Below the pieces are notes generated by a model that was not told the DNA's origin, ran no database searches, and was given only the letters and a program-made list of their open reading frames with translations. Positions 1 through 12,530 of a stretch of DNA of 64,000 nucleotides are shown one piece after another. The translations under genes and the position numbers were made by a program. Positions within the stretch are counted from its first letter, which is position 1. Each line of letters opens with the position of its first letter. The DNA comes from Poecilobothrus nobilitatus. Taxonomy: Eukaryota; Arthropoda; Insecta; Diptera; Dolichopodidae. The stretch spans positions 232,047,477 to 232,111,476 of the forward strand of contig OX352773.1 in assembly GCA_947095535.1 (NCBI GenBank). The letters are read 5' to 3'.

Positions 1-127
1 GAAAAGCTGTTAGAAATTTTTGTTCTATATAATGATAATAAATAATAAATAATTAGTATGTAGTCTAGATATAATTGTTTTATTTTTACAATTAGTAAAT
101 TAGTAAATTAGTAATTTATTCTACTGC

Positions 128-292
128 CACATAAAAATATGTTACACAGAGTTTCCTTTCCAGGTGTGTCTATAAATGTTTTACGGGAAAATTATTCTTA
201 CGAAATGTGTGTATTCGGACCCATTCGGATCCATTTTCCCTCGGTGATTATAGTGTTTTATGCGTTTTAGTGCACTAGGCCACCGAGGCCGC
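128..292 (-). mobile_element. tRNA-derived SINE, copy F1 (decayed)
   Basis: Read on the minus strand it opens with GCCTCGGTGGCCTAGTG (A-box region), has the pairing partner CACCGAGG further on, and ends in the CACATTTATGTG-like tail shared with the copies at 4379 and 30159. The B box is badly damaged: a GGATCC-type sequence stands where GGTTCGAATCC is expected. It is an old, non-functional copy. Family membership is clear from the shared head and tail; the ends are approximate. Confidence 0.75.
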
Positions 293-3200
293 AAAAATAT
301 TTTAAAATATTTTTTTTTTATGACGATAATTTTTCCAATAACCAAAACAAAAATTATAAAAAATTTTAATAACTGTAAATTATTTAAATTTTCTATACAA
401 AATTACAACAAGGGTGAATGGAATAGCTAACAACAACATTAGCCATTTACATTTTAGTAAGATTGTATAAGCATTGTATGCAAAATATTCTTTTGTTTTA
501 TTTTAAATTTTAAATATATCAAAAATTTGAATAAAATAAAATTAAATCAAAAAAAGATCTTAAATCAGAATTCATTGATTAAGTTTGTATTCTACATCAC
601 CGTTTACTTATTTATCCTTTATACTAAGAATTTACACAATTTATCACAAACATAAACTGCTAAATTTAAAAAATATTATTTGTAGCAATTTAAGAAAAAA
701 AAAACCATAAAAAGACTTTAACATTTGAAAAGGAAAAAGAAAAACAAATTTGTATTCATATGCTTACTTAGTAGGGAACTTCTTGCGTTATTTTTTTGGT
801 AAACCAAAAGAAGATACGAGGACTTCAAAACTTTTCTTTTCAAGGACCTTGCTTTTATTATTTCTTATTTATTTCTATTTTAAAAATTGTTTTTTTTTTA
901 TTTTCTGTTTATATTTTGAAATATAATATTATATGTATTCTTTAGTTTTTTATTATGTTCGTTTTTTTAAATATTAAACATTTTTATTTCTGACCTAAAA
1001 TTGAAAAATGTAAAAAAAAGGTTATTTGTTAAACACTTTTAAATAAACTTTTAAATCCAGTGGTATTTACAAATTCAAAATACACTTAAATGCTAGTTGT
1101 GTCGAATGTCGAAAGTTGCATAACTTTCTAATAAGTAAATATTAAAAATAACAGTGATATAAAATTCTAAATTATGGAAAATATACCTCAACTGGATATC
1201 AAATCTGGCTTAAAATTATACTATTAAACTAAGATTATGATAACGGATGTTTATTTGCAATAAAATTCGATACTTTTACTATATCTATTGTAAAGTTTTA
1301 CATAGTACCTCTGTGTGAAGTACCCCTGAACAAACAAACATATAATAAAAAGGCCGAAATTAAATAAAATCTCGGTGGGATTTTTTTTTTAACGAATACA
1401 ATACTTTCTTTCTATTATAAGCGCTAGAAAGTTAAAAAAAAGATTTATACATATTATGTATAAAATATAAAAAAAAAACTTTCAAACTTTTCAATATATT
1501 ATTTGCAAACGAAAAAATATTCAAAAAAAAAGTTTTCGTTTTGTTTCTTTTTGTATAAAGCAGGATTCAAAATTTAAAACTACACAATTCTAGTATCTTA
1601 CATAATATTATTATATAAAAAAGATGTGTGCACTTTTTCGAATAGATGTTGAACGTTTTATTTATCTACATAGTATTTATATGTATGAATAAATGTTAAG
1701 AGAGACCATATTATTAGATATTATAATAATTAGTAATTAGTACCGCCACTCTCCATTTCGAGGTAGAAAAATTTCGTCACCAGTTGGTAACGTTACGTAA
1801 CAATATTTTGACACCGCACACAATAGTTAACATAATTACATCGCTATAACGTGTCAGTGTCGACAATGGCAATATAGAGAATGACGGCCCAAAAATCGTC
1901 ACAATGCCGTGCTAATGTTCCTTTTTTGCTATTATATGAAATGTTATGTTTGAGAAATTTCAGAAAAATTATAATTAATCTTTTTTTATTATTATCTAAT
2001 AATCATAAACTTTTTTGAAATATTCTTAATAAAAATTTTATGATTTTAAACTTTTTACCACTAAATTTTTATGCTAAAACGATTGAATCGAATAACTTTT
2101 AAAGATATATCGAAAAAAATAAACATCATCTTCTATTTAAAAAAATTACAAAAAAAAAAAAAACGCAACATAATTATTTTTAGTAATTAATTTTTAATAC
2201 TTTACATTTTAAATATAAAATAATAAAATGGCGGATGTCACAAAGTGCTGAAAATTTTTTCTTTTCATAATTTTTGTTTCTTAACCGAAATATAATTACA
2301 TTCTTTCGTTCTTTTATGTTCTTTTAAAACATTTTTAAGCGCTTTTACGAAACTATATTACGACTTTGTCACATTTTTTCCAAATAAGTAAAAATGTTTC
2401 AGTTACTTAACATAATCATAAAATAATGAAGAAACATTTTTTTTAACTGTTTTAACACGAAACGTATACAGAACTTTTTTACTTTACGCGCATAATGTCA
2501 TAACGATTTCGACACATCATCAGAAATGATTAAAAAAGTTACGTATTTGGGTCTATGTTACGTATTTTACGTTCAATAAAAAGATTAATAAGTTTTTTTT
2601 TGAAAAAGTTATTTGTATATCTAAAAAAAAATGATATTAAATTAAATTGAAGCTAATTAAATTGACTAGAAGTTTTCTTTTTTATAACTTCTTATTGCTT
2701 CAAAGACAAAATTTTTTATGAGACAAACTCTAATATAAGACCATATCTCCAATTCATCTGTCACAAAAACTCAATTCTAATAAAAAAAAGTTATAAATAC
2801 ATTCAATAATGACCCCAATTTAAAATTTAAAGATAACAAAAATATTGAATTCATCATAATACATAAGTAAGTTGGGAATAATAAGGTATGTTAGTAAGCA
2901 GGAATAATATATATTTTTTTTAATTTTTTCAATATACGTTGAAAAATTTTTATTTAAAAAATATTGGTAACCTTGTTTTAATATAAAAAGGGTTTCGTTT
3001 TTCTTTTTTTAAATTAATCTATTATTGTTTGGCATATTTACTTTCTTGAATGTTGGGGATTACACCCTTAAATTTCATTACTTGGAGCAATAATTCTACT
3101 TAAAACTAGCGATAAAGAAAAAAAATTTAATTCAGAGAAATGCTATCAAAATAATATAACATTTTTTGCTTTTTAGTAAAAGGTTTCCCGGAAAAAGGAT

Positions 3201-3765
3201 AAAAGAATTATACATATATATATATTTATTTGTATATATATTAAATGTAAATGTATAGGTATGTATTATATAGTTGATACAATAAAAGAATAATGTTTAA
3301 TAACAAAGGAAGGAATATGGATTTTATTATTATTGCAAAATTTTATTCATAACGAACTCAAGGTGATGAGAAATAAAACAGGTGGTTTTTTGTAACTCTT
3401 TATTTTTTTTTTATTTTTTTCAATTTCAATTGTATTTAAGCTTATACTAAAGATTTATAAAATTTATTTGAAAGATGAGATACTAAAAGACCTTTTAAAT
3501 TCTAAAGAATAATTTAAGATTTTAAATTTTTTTTTTATTTTACTTGTATTTCTTTAATAAAATGTTATTAAAATTACTGTCTAAATAATTTGGACTTATT
3601 TTTGACGTTGGCAGTCAATAATAATCAAATTTACTTAAGCTTTAGATTAATGAGCCGAAGACTATAAGATAACAATTATACTTTATTGCACTCTATATTT
3701 TAAATTTAAAATTTAAATTTTGAAGCTATTATATAATATTATGTATAGAGCATTTCCTGTTCTAA
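293..3765. other. AT-rich stretch without recognisable genes
   Basis: About 3.5 kb of A/T runs on both strands with no reading frame resembling a protein and no family seen elsewhere in the window. The only compositional break is a GC-richer block at about 1741-1920, which contains the perfect palindrome GTTACGTAAC (1792-1801). Nothing else is supported. Confidence 0.6.
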
Positions 3766-3808
3766 TTTAGGAATTTATTGAGGGCATTTTTCTTTTTTTC
3801 ATCAGATC

Positions 3809-3910
3809 AATGTTCAGAGCAGATGTCGAGCGGTCAGAGCGAATAATGCTCAGAGCAAACTTTTATCTGAACTCTGACCGCTCTGAGTTAAAAAAGAAAC
3901 GCTCAGAGCA
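3809..3910. repeat. CAGAGC-rich imperfect palindrome
   Basis: The hexamer CAGAGC or its complement GCTCTG recurs many times. GAGCGGTCAGAG near 3829 pairs with CTCTGACCGCTC near 3874. The 15-mer AGTTAAAAAAGAAAC at about 3886 recurs at about 4218 beside another GCTCTG cluster (4199-4258), so the two blocks may be the ends or fragments of one element. No coding remnant is seen. It could be a MITE fragment. Confidence 0.5.
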
Positions 3911-4378
3911 CAAATTGTCAATTTTTATCCAAATTATTTCCTAACGTTATTATTTTTTATTTTATTTCATTATTTTAAATGTAATAATACAGATATAAAA
4001 GGAATTTCTTTAAGAAATAAAATAAAACAAAGTTAATTTTTAAAAAATTTCATTTAATAAAATTTAAAAAAATAACTTAAAATAAATGTTTATCTATGCA
4101 CGAGATTTTTTTTTTAATGACTGCATTGTTATTAATTTCACGTTTTATTTTTTGACAACTCTATGAAATCTGAGAAATTTTTGCAAGCTTACAGATCGCG
4201 CTCTGGGCACACTCCAAGTTAAAAAAGAAACACAAAATGGACTTTGCTCTGATAAAAAGATAAAAGAAAAACATCCTAAGTATTCTCAGGTATTTATTGA
4301 ATAAATTCATATTTTTTGTTTTGAAATTCAGAATTTTGCTAAATAGTTTCAGATTTTTTTTTAAATGCATTTCTCTGC

Positions 4379-4543
4379 ACACATAAATGTGGACAGCAAT
4401 ATACACAGTCTTTCCTGTTTAGGCGTAGCTGAAAATGTCGTAAGGCAGAATAACTCTTACGACGTGCGTGGGATTCGAACCAACACTCCCTCGGTGTCTG
4501 CAGCGTATTTTATACGCCTTACCCACTAGGCCACCGAGGCCCC
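4379..4543 (-). mobile_element. tRNA-derived SINE, copy F2 (well preserved)
   Basis: This is the clearest minus-strand copy. The head GCCTCGGTGGCCTAGTGG holds an A-box-like TGGCCTAGTGG and the perfect B box GGTTCGAATCC follows, so an internal RNA polymerase III promoter is plausible. An 8-bp pair CCTCGGTG/CACCGAGG encloses a D-arm-like segment and the hairpin GCGTAT-AA-ATACGC. After the T-arm-like B box comes a perfect hairpin GTCGTAAG/CTTACGAC, then a non-tRNA tail ending near TTTATGTGTG. It has no tRNA acceptor stem, so it is a SINE and not a tRNA gene. Confidence 0.85.
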
Positions 4544-5400
4544 TCAGATTTTTTTTTGTTTAAAATTCAGTATTATATGTAGGTATGTAGGTAAATTTAA
4601 ATATAGTGCAACAGTATAATATTTATAATAAAACTTAACTTAAGTTCAAATCAAACTAAAAAAACATATCTTCGATAATAACAAATTGTTTTTCTAGTGC
4701 ATGAATATGCATGCATGTATGCATATTTATTTTAATAACAAGCATATTTATTTTAATAACAAGGTATTAATAAATTATGCTTTAGCCACTTAAGCCTCTA
4801 TTAAATAATTTTAAATCTAAAACTTAATTTAAAAATAAAAAACAATTTAAAATTTTAATATTTTTAAACAATCCTGAAAACAGTAATATTAATAAGTTTT
4901 TAATTTCCTTTAAAATGTCATGTCAAGGATATCACATTTAATGCTTTTACTTAATTATATTATATACTTTTATATATAAATAAAACGAATTCATTAATAA
5001 ATTTTAATAATGTTCCAGACATACATTTACAAAATTAATTTTCTGTCATTATTTTTTTAACAATAGCCTTATACAAAGATCATTAAATCCATTTCTCAAG
5101 GAAATGTATAGATAAAAATGATTTTAAGAAAATGTAGATTTCCATTCATCAAAACATTCTTATATATTTCTTTTAAAATCTCCAATCTTTTATGAATATT
5201 GAATGATAGGTTTATAATTTAAAAGTTGAATCTACAACTTATGCTCTAATTTATTTTTTATTTATTTTTAATTTTTCATAAAACAAAGAGTAAAATAATA
5301 TTTGACTGGACTGAACATCTATGGAATAGTAGAACCATTTTTCCGTACTTTTTAAACCAAAAACCTTAAATTTTATTAATGAATAGATATTAAATGTGAT
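4544..5400. other. AT-rich stretch with a 21-bp tandem duplication
   Basis: There is no gene-like signal. A 21-bp unit (GCATATTTATTTTAATAACA plus A) is directly repeated at 4721-4741 and 4742-4762. The rest is low-complexity A/T sequence. Confidence 0.6.
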
Positions 5401-5403
5401 TTT

Positions 5404-5853
5404 TATACGACCATAGTTCAAAGGGTATATAAATTTATCATTATGTATATAAATTTATCACAAAAACTATTATTATATTCTTCATTTAGATGTGTGCGCA
5501 TATGTCTATTTATCCGTCCGTCCGCCCAGACCCAAAATAAATTACAATTTAATGGAACTATAAATTTTAATGCATTTTTTTTTATATTTGAGCATAACTC
5601 TGTGTCTAATTAAGCTATATATATTTGAAATTATGTCAAAACAATATCTTTTGGTTTTATGTCAGTTTAAGTTAACCGATTCGGGTAACTACCAAATTCA
5701 TATGCTCACATTTTGGTACCAAACTAAACATCATAGTAATTTTCTAAAAAATTATCCTTCTATATACAGCATTAACTCAAATATGATTAAATTTTATGAA
5801 AACAGCATGCATTATATTTGTGCGGATATCCTACAGATTTTTAAGGAAAATTA
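5404..5853 (+). mobile_element. HINE-B (DINE-1-like) copy, old and diverged
   Basis: It begins TATACGACCATAGTTCAAAGGG, matching the start of the better copies at 36481 and 41184. It then has a short GTCCGTCCGCC block (about 5516) and core phrases such as ATTCGGGTAACTACCA and 'gattaaattttatgaaaacagca'. A 94-codon open frame at 5570-5854 lies wholly inside it, so it is repeat sequence and not a gene. The last 40 bases of the family are not recognisable. Confidence 0.7.
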
Positions 5854-5897
5854 AATATTGATCTTTTATTAAGTTGATTAGACGAAATGTATGTTAT

Positions 5898-6630
5898 ATA
5901 AAAGCCGTAAACGTTTGCAACAATATTTTTCATAGCAAAAACTAATACTGCACATAACAGAAAAAAATAATAAAACAAATTGAAAATTTATAGGGTTGGG
6001 TACATAATTCCGAAAAAAAAATCCTGAAAATCAAAATCCCCAAAACAAAATCCTGAAATTACGAAACACCGAAAAATTAAAGTCCCGAAAATTAAAATCT
6101 CGAAATTACGAAATCCTGAATATGGAAATCCCCAAATTTCAAAATCTCGCATAAACAGACATCATATATGGATATAAGTACATATTTCGGAAAAGAGAAT
6201 TACTCTGATTCTGAATACAACTATTAATACTTACAGTGTGCCTAAACATATATTACCAATTTTATTAAAAAAAAATAAAATTTTCACATTTCCACATGAC
6301 AAATAATTAATTTTGAAAAACCCGCTACAAAATTATTGAATCTACAATCTAATCTACAAATTAAAATATGTCCATGGATAGATACAGGGTTTCCATGCAA
6401 AAGTATTAAATTTTGACATTTCACTTAAAAAATAGTGAATCTTATACGACGTCTGCCGCCCCGAAACCGCCACTACAAATTTTTTCTTTCATTTTCTTAG
6501 TGTTGTTATCTGCGTTTTTAACATATACAGAAAGATATTGCTTTTTATTTTTTTTTAAAGTTCAGTGAGAAAAAAACCACTATTATTTCTAGATTACTAG
6601 ACTAGTGCATGCTTCGCCGGCTTTATCTAT
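5898..6630 (+). mobile_element. Family-D interspersed repeat, copy 1
   Basis: It is collinear with 44422-45234. Both open with ATAAAAGCCGTAAACG, continue into a degenerate minisatellite of AATCCCGAAAATTAA-like units (about 6000-6150 here), share 'cttagtgttgttatct' (about 6497), and end near CCGGCTTTATCTA. The outer ends are weakly inverted (AAAGCCG/CGGCTTT). No protein remnant is visible; it is probably a non-autonomous DNA element. Confidence 0.7.
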
Positions 6631-9315
6631 AGTTAATTTATATTATACCTAATCAAACCACAGATTAGTTTTTCATACAATTTTAAATAGTGATAATATG
6701 ACTAATATCATTTTAACTTTTTAGAATTGTTAAACGTTCCGTGCTCACATCCAAAAAGGTTAATATTTCGAAATTCACTTCTTCAATGTTATTTCAAAGA
6801 TAATTTCACTTTCACTCTTCTTTCACTATTATTTTCACGCTACAGGTAATTGTTCAACTATTTACTAAATAATTATAATTTACTAATAATAATACGAATT
6901 TACTCAGAATTGGATCATTGTCATTCAACCAAGAATTTTCTCATCATCGAGTTTAAGATATTTTCAATTTTTTTTTGCTTATGCTGGGCTTTCACATTTT
7001 CTCTAAATAACAACATTCAAAAACGTTGTTTATTTTGAATAACCAACAATAGGTACCTATTTTTATTTTTCGTTTCTGTTAATAATTATGCATCATTTGA
7101 CGAGAAATAGTTAGGCGAATTGAATTTCGCCGGCGGTCGAAATTATGTTTTTTACTTAAAATATAATAAATAAAATAAAAATAGTTTTTTTTGAAATAGA
7201 TACCATTCATATATCAAATTTAATAAACTTTGAATTTCTGTAAATAACCTAGGACTAAAAGGACTAAAAAATTAATTTAATAACTATATCTACTAAAATT
7301 TAAATACATTTAACTGACCTTAACATAAGAAAGTTTAATAGTTTAAATATAGTTCATTGCATATATATATATCTATTAACTTTGCATATATATATATCTA
7401 TAGATATGTAAAACAAATAAAAATAAATCCTATCAATCTTTAATTTGATTTTTAAAATCTTTTCTATCAATCCCTTATCAATTTTATATGTTTAAATTTA
7501 TTATTCTTTAATATTATATAAATAGTATCTTTAAACGTTTTATTAAGGTGTTTATAACTGTTCATAGTTAATCCAGTTACCTTTTTTAAAAATAGAAAAC
7601 TAAATTGTCTGATTAAAAATGCGACAGAGATAAAGAAAATATTATTATGCCTATACATATTACCCAATTTACCCTTTTTTTTTTGATTTCTTTTAGGTTA
7701 AGGTCCTATAAATTTCTTGCATAAAATATAAATGTTAAATGAATTATAAAAAGGTGACCCTTTTTTTATCGGGATTATTCATAAACCTATTAAATGTGAT
7801 CAAGTGGGCAACTATTTCTCAATGTCATTTATAGTTTTATGATTGGAAAGGTTTTTTTTTTCTTAGAATTTTTTGTCCTTTTTCAAAGGATATTTATTTA
7901 TCGATTATTTATTGTGAACTAAAAATATTTACTATGAAACATATGTGTCCTTCTGATTTTTTTGATGTAGATTTTCCTTTTAAAAATTTTGTATTATTTT
8001 AATTTAATTGTAATTTTTAATAAAAAAGTTAACCTTAAGATAAGATTTTTAAACATGTTAACCTTAGGATAGTGTATATTATTAAAATTAAAATCTAGCT
8101 TATAAAATAAATTAATAGGGAACTAATAATATTATACAAATTTTGTACTAAAAAATGGTTTGTTGCACAATATACTATCTACTGAAAGGTTGGACTTCAT
8201 TTATTAACTCTTGTAATGTACTAAATTTAAATTTTATTATCTGACGTTTCACTTAGCCTTATTTTTTCATTTACGATTGCTTGGAATACTCACTTGAGAG
8301 CTGAAGGAATATTTTTCCAAAGCTGAGAAGATACAATCACCATTTCTTCTTCTGATCCGACCTTTTTTTTCACGCATGAAAGCAAAATTAAAGGTTGTCG
8401 TCTTTAAAAGTTGGACGGATAAGGTTTAGACTTTGTAACAGTTTATTCCTTACCAGATACTAAAAGGAGTTTTTTTCCAATTACCAACTGTTTCAGTTTT
8501 TGGTTAAGATCCTTTAGCCGCTCTTTCTGGAGCATCAGTACGTTGAAATTTTTGTATGATCGTATGACATTTTGAAATTTTTGTATGACAAATTTTTAAT
8601 TGATTCTATTTATACGTCCTTTCACAACAATCTATAAATATTTTTTTATAAATAACCTGTTGTAAGTGTTTTAATGACTCAATATATAGCTTGATGTTAC
8701 ATATTGCAGAACAATAAAATGTTGTTTACCAAAGGAAAAAAAAAAATCCTAGGGACGATACTGTTAATGATAATATTTAAAAAAAATATTGAGCATTTTA
8801 TATAGTGTGTGATAACCTTGAAAATGTCTCTTAGTTTTAAAAAAAAAAATCGTAAAAAACTTGAAGTTTTTGAAATAATCTATTTATTTCTTTTTTATTT
8901 TGCTAATTTACTGACTTCCTCCGTTTTAACTGGTTAAGATAAGAATAAAATAAAAATAATTTAAAAAAAAAAAAAAATGACTAAACTTAAGAGCAGGAAA
9001 TAAATATCCGGTACTTTGAAGGAAAACAAACAAAAAAAAATGTAGAGAATAGAAAACCTAAAAGTAAATTATTATAATAAATTAAATCCTAAGATGAAAA
9101 TTCAAAATTTGGTCTTTAATAATAATGGTAGGCAGTATATGTTAAACATTTTTTCTGTATTATTGTTTTATTTAATGAAACTCTGTGTAGAGTGATTATA
9201 AGATAAATACTATATTTTAAATAATTAAAGACTCATAACTAAACTATATTTCAAATAACTAAAAACTCAAATTGTTATATTATATTTAATGGAAATTTAT
9301 TTTTAAGATTATTTT
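6631..9315. other. AT-rich stretch without recognisable genes
   Basis: Mostly A/T runs. GCATATATATATATCTAT is repeated directly near 7359 and 7384. A slightly GC-richer part (about 8250-8560) has short open frames on the minus strand in two competing phases, too weak to call a gene. Confidence 0.55.
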
Positions 9316-10130
9316 TATAGCCGTATGAACATATGTTTAAGGGTAAAATAAATTTGCCATTATGTTTGTGATATTTTAAAGAAGTTCTGCTAAATATAGA
9401 CTCAAGTGTTTGGATGGGCTCAGAATTAAATTCTGAGTCGATTAAGAAATTAACGCCTATCCGCCAGTCCGCACGATAAAAAATGCAGATGCAGACATTT
9501 TGTAAAATTCTTAGTTTCGCTATTTAAATTCAGAAAATACGGCCATCGCATGAAATTAACTTTATGTCTATTGAAGTTAAGTATCTGAAGTTTTGTTAAA
9601 AGTTGCCAAGTTGCAATGCAAGAAGTTTTTAAAATTTGGTTGGTCTAGACTCTAGAGCAACAGATTCAGGGAGTTTCCATTCAATTTCTGTTTTCAAAAT
9701 AAGCATAATTTATATTCCCTTAACTTGGTATTCAATAAGCTAAACATCTGAAATTTTCTGAAAAATGATAAACTTTAATAGCAATAACATCTATGAAGTT
9801 TTATTACTCTAGCCCAACAAGTTCAGGCGCTTCTTGCACATCTTGGAACTTAATAAATCTAAACATCTGAAATCTTATCAAATGAGATCAAGTTTTATGG
9901 CCATAACTTCCGTAAAATTAGGTTGAGCTGTTATTTAACTTCAATCGATCCGGTTAGCTGTTATTTAACTTCAAAATTTACATAAATATAACTCGGCATT
10001 TAAATAAGTAAATGATATCTGAAATTTTGCAAAAGATGATCAAGTTTTATGGAAACAGCATATACTACGTTCATACGGGAATTGAAGAGTTATTTAACAC
10101 TCAGTTTACTGTACTGCACTCTTCTTCCAC
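9316..10130 (+). mobile_element. HINE-B copy, moderately diverged
   Basis: It starts TATAGCCGTATGAACATATG and runs through TCTGAGTCGATTAAG and CCGCACGATAA into several core segments of the type 'ttttatggccataacttc'. It ends TACTGCACTCTTCTTCC, close to the family terminus ACTGCACTCTTCCTCG. The small hairpin CAGT-7nt-ACTG is present near the 3' end, as in fresher copies. The open frame at 10012-10221 is part of it. Confidence 0.8.
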
Positions 10131-11526
10131 AATTCCACTACAAAATTCTACTGCACTCTTCCTCCACTACTACACTCTCTTCAACCTTTACTGCATAATT
10201 CAAACACAAAATATGATCTAAAGTATACTTAAAAAAACTAAGGGACTAAATAATATAGACTTTCAAAAATATAATTTAGGATAAGGATAAAAGTACATAA
10301 ATTTTTGTTTTTTTTTTTTTTAATATGAAAACAAAAAAATATAATTTTGCCTATTTAAAAAAATATTTATTTGTATTTAAATCAATAAAATAACAATAAT
10401 CTTTTGAAATATTATTGTTATGTAAGGATTATAATAATAAGAAATATTAAAATTTATTTTATTTACTATTATATTTTAGTATTATCCTGAAAAATTGTTT
10501 TTTTTTTTTCTTTCATTTTCCTTCAATAAAATGTATTTATTTAATTTGTTTTTTATTTTATTTTTATTTTTTGTATTTTTAATTCAGTTTCCAATTTAAA
10601 AACAAATTATGTATTTTTTCTTATAAGAAAATTAAAGATAATTTATTTTTAAAAACAATATTAGATTATAATTTATTAAAATTATTTATGGTGCTTACAG
10701 ATTCAAATTTGAAATAAATTGAATCTTAAAATAAAATAAAATAATATATAGGATTTCTTTGTAAAGGACAATAGTATTTGTTTTTACATTAAAGATTTTT
10801 ATCGTGTGGGTTTTCCCTAATTAAATTTAAATATATAGTAGTATTCGTTTATTCATATGTAAATGTATTGTAAGAAAGTTAAGTTAATGATTTAATACGA
10901 TTGTAATAAAATTATAAAAGAGTAATCAATAAAAATGTTTAAAAAAAAATTATATTTTGGTACTTGGTAGTCTATTCTTATTGTTCTAGACTGTTAAAAA
11001 GACGCTCTCAATAAGTTCGATTGCAAAATTTAACAGATTTATTCTGTAAGTTGAAAAAATAAAATTATAAAGGTTGGAAAGACACAATGCTTTATAAAAC
11101 ATTTTTACATTCATATATTATAAGCATAAAATTTATCTATCTAATTTTTAATTATTATATTATGTTAATTTTACATAAACGAATTAATAAAAACAATTTA
11201 ATAAAATTTTGCAAAAAGAAAGTTTCCAAATTGCAGGGAATTGCAAAAGAAGGAGTTTTTACAACCATGTTGCAGGGAGTAGAGGAGAAGGAGAAAAGTT
11301 TTGATATACAATCTGAGGTTAATTTACAATAAAGTTTTGATATAAAAAAAAACTTTCTAAAATAAGATATTGCTAAACATAATTAATGCTCCTTATAATA
11401 TTAATGTTATAATTGCAATACCGATATTCATAGGGTACTTAAAGTCCTTACTATATTGGACGAAATTAGGAATTGTGGAATCAAACATAAAATTCATCAA
11501 TCAAACCATTATTAATAAACAAATGG
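10131..11526. other. AT-rich stretch without recognisable genes
   Basis: Low-complexity A/T sequence. The open frame at 11087-11332 has no recognisable motif and is K/I/N-rich as expected by chance; the one at 11370-11606 runs into the MITE at 11527. Confidence 0.55.
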
Positions 11527-11648
11527 TCGTATGCATAAAACTGAGCTTAAATTCAAACCTGTTTTCCAAACAAAAATTCCGTTTCAAGCAAGTAATTTTT
11601 GTATGAAAAAGTGGGATTAGAGTTCAAGCTCAGTTTTATGCATTCGAC
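11527..11648. mobile_element. Hairpin MITE (family E), copy 1
   Basis: This is a 122-bp near-perfect inverted repeat. The left arm reads GTCGTATGCATAAAACTGAG and the reverse complement of the right arm reads GTCGAATGCATAAAACTGAG; pairing continues through the next bases with few mismatches. The centre holds a looser AACAAAAATT..AATTTTTGT pairing. Two related copies occur at 39712 and 45681. It encodes nothing. The transposase family cannot be told because no target duplication is obvious. Confidence 0.75.
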
Positions 11649-12418
11649 CCAAAATCTTACGATCTCATGTAAACCCATAATGCATCACATATCAGAGGAT
11701 ATTGTTGCATTATGGATTTACTCTGATAGTAAATAATGTGAACGAAAAATGTAATTATGTGTAATAAAAATAATAATTGTTGGTAAGTCAACGTTGACTG
11801 GTTTCAGTCTTTGAAACACGAGGTGTGGTTTAGTGTAATGAAAGTTCTCTCAGTACCCTTTTAATCGTCGCAACCAAACCGATTATACCCTTTCCCCTTT
11901 CAAGGTTTCTAATCCTTAATCACAAAGCAAAAAAAGGATCATATAAAAAAAAATGTTCTTTATAAATACTTAAACTTTTTAGTTAGTTATCCAATACAGT
12001 ACTTGCGAAGATGTCGCATATATTTCCTTGTCTTTAATTTCATGTCTTTAATGAGAATATGACTTCAGTTAAACATTTCATGTCTTTAATGAGAGATTTG
12101 GTTACACATTTTATTGAATAAAGTACCATTATATGTACTGACTAAAGTACTGAATAAAGTGTTATACTTTACTTGTAAGTTAACTTGTAATAATATTTAA
12201 AATTAAATATAAGTACCTTCAGATATTAAAAATTAATTCGTGACAGTTTTAATACTTATTAATCATTTTTATAGCTTGTATTTTAGATAAAACTCATTTT
12301 GATTCCCTAATTTTAATGTAATATTTATTTTTACTAAAAAACAGAAAATATTTTTATTACACCATTAAGATTAATTTTTAACATTCAAAAAGATGTTTAA
12401 AAAAACAAAAATTTGAAC
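11649..12418. other. AT-rich stretch with a short direct repeat
   Basis: ATTTCATGTCTTTAATGAGA occurs at 12037-12056 and again at 12075-12094. Nothing else of note is seen. Confidence 0.55.
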
Positions 12419-12530
12419 ACCACATAAATGTGAACAGGAAATTACACAGCCTTACCTTTTCAAGCGTGGCAGTAAATATCGTAAGGGGGAATAACTCTTA
12501 CGACGTGTGTGGGATTCGAACCCACATTCT
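12419..12530 (-). mobile_element. tRNA-derived SINE, copy F3 (5'-truncated)
   Basis: On the minus strand it retains GTGGGTTCGAATCCCACAC, a perfect T-arm with B box, then CGTAAG...CTTACG and the tail ending CACATTTATGTG. The A-box half is missing, as expected of a 5'-truncated retroposed copy. It gives the best view of the T-arm: GTGGG pairs exactly with CCCAC. Confidence 0.8.

Noticed and set aside
5570..5854. 94-codon open frame
   Set aside because: It lies entirely within a HINE-B copy.
8280..8560. Minus-strand coding-like segment (KKKVGSEEEMVIVSSQLW) followed by GTGAGT
   Set aside because: Two overlapping frames are about equally open, upstream stops are close, and I recognise no protein. 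The evidence is too weak for an exon call.
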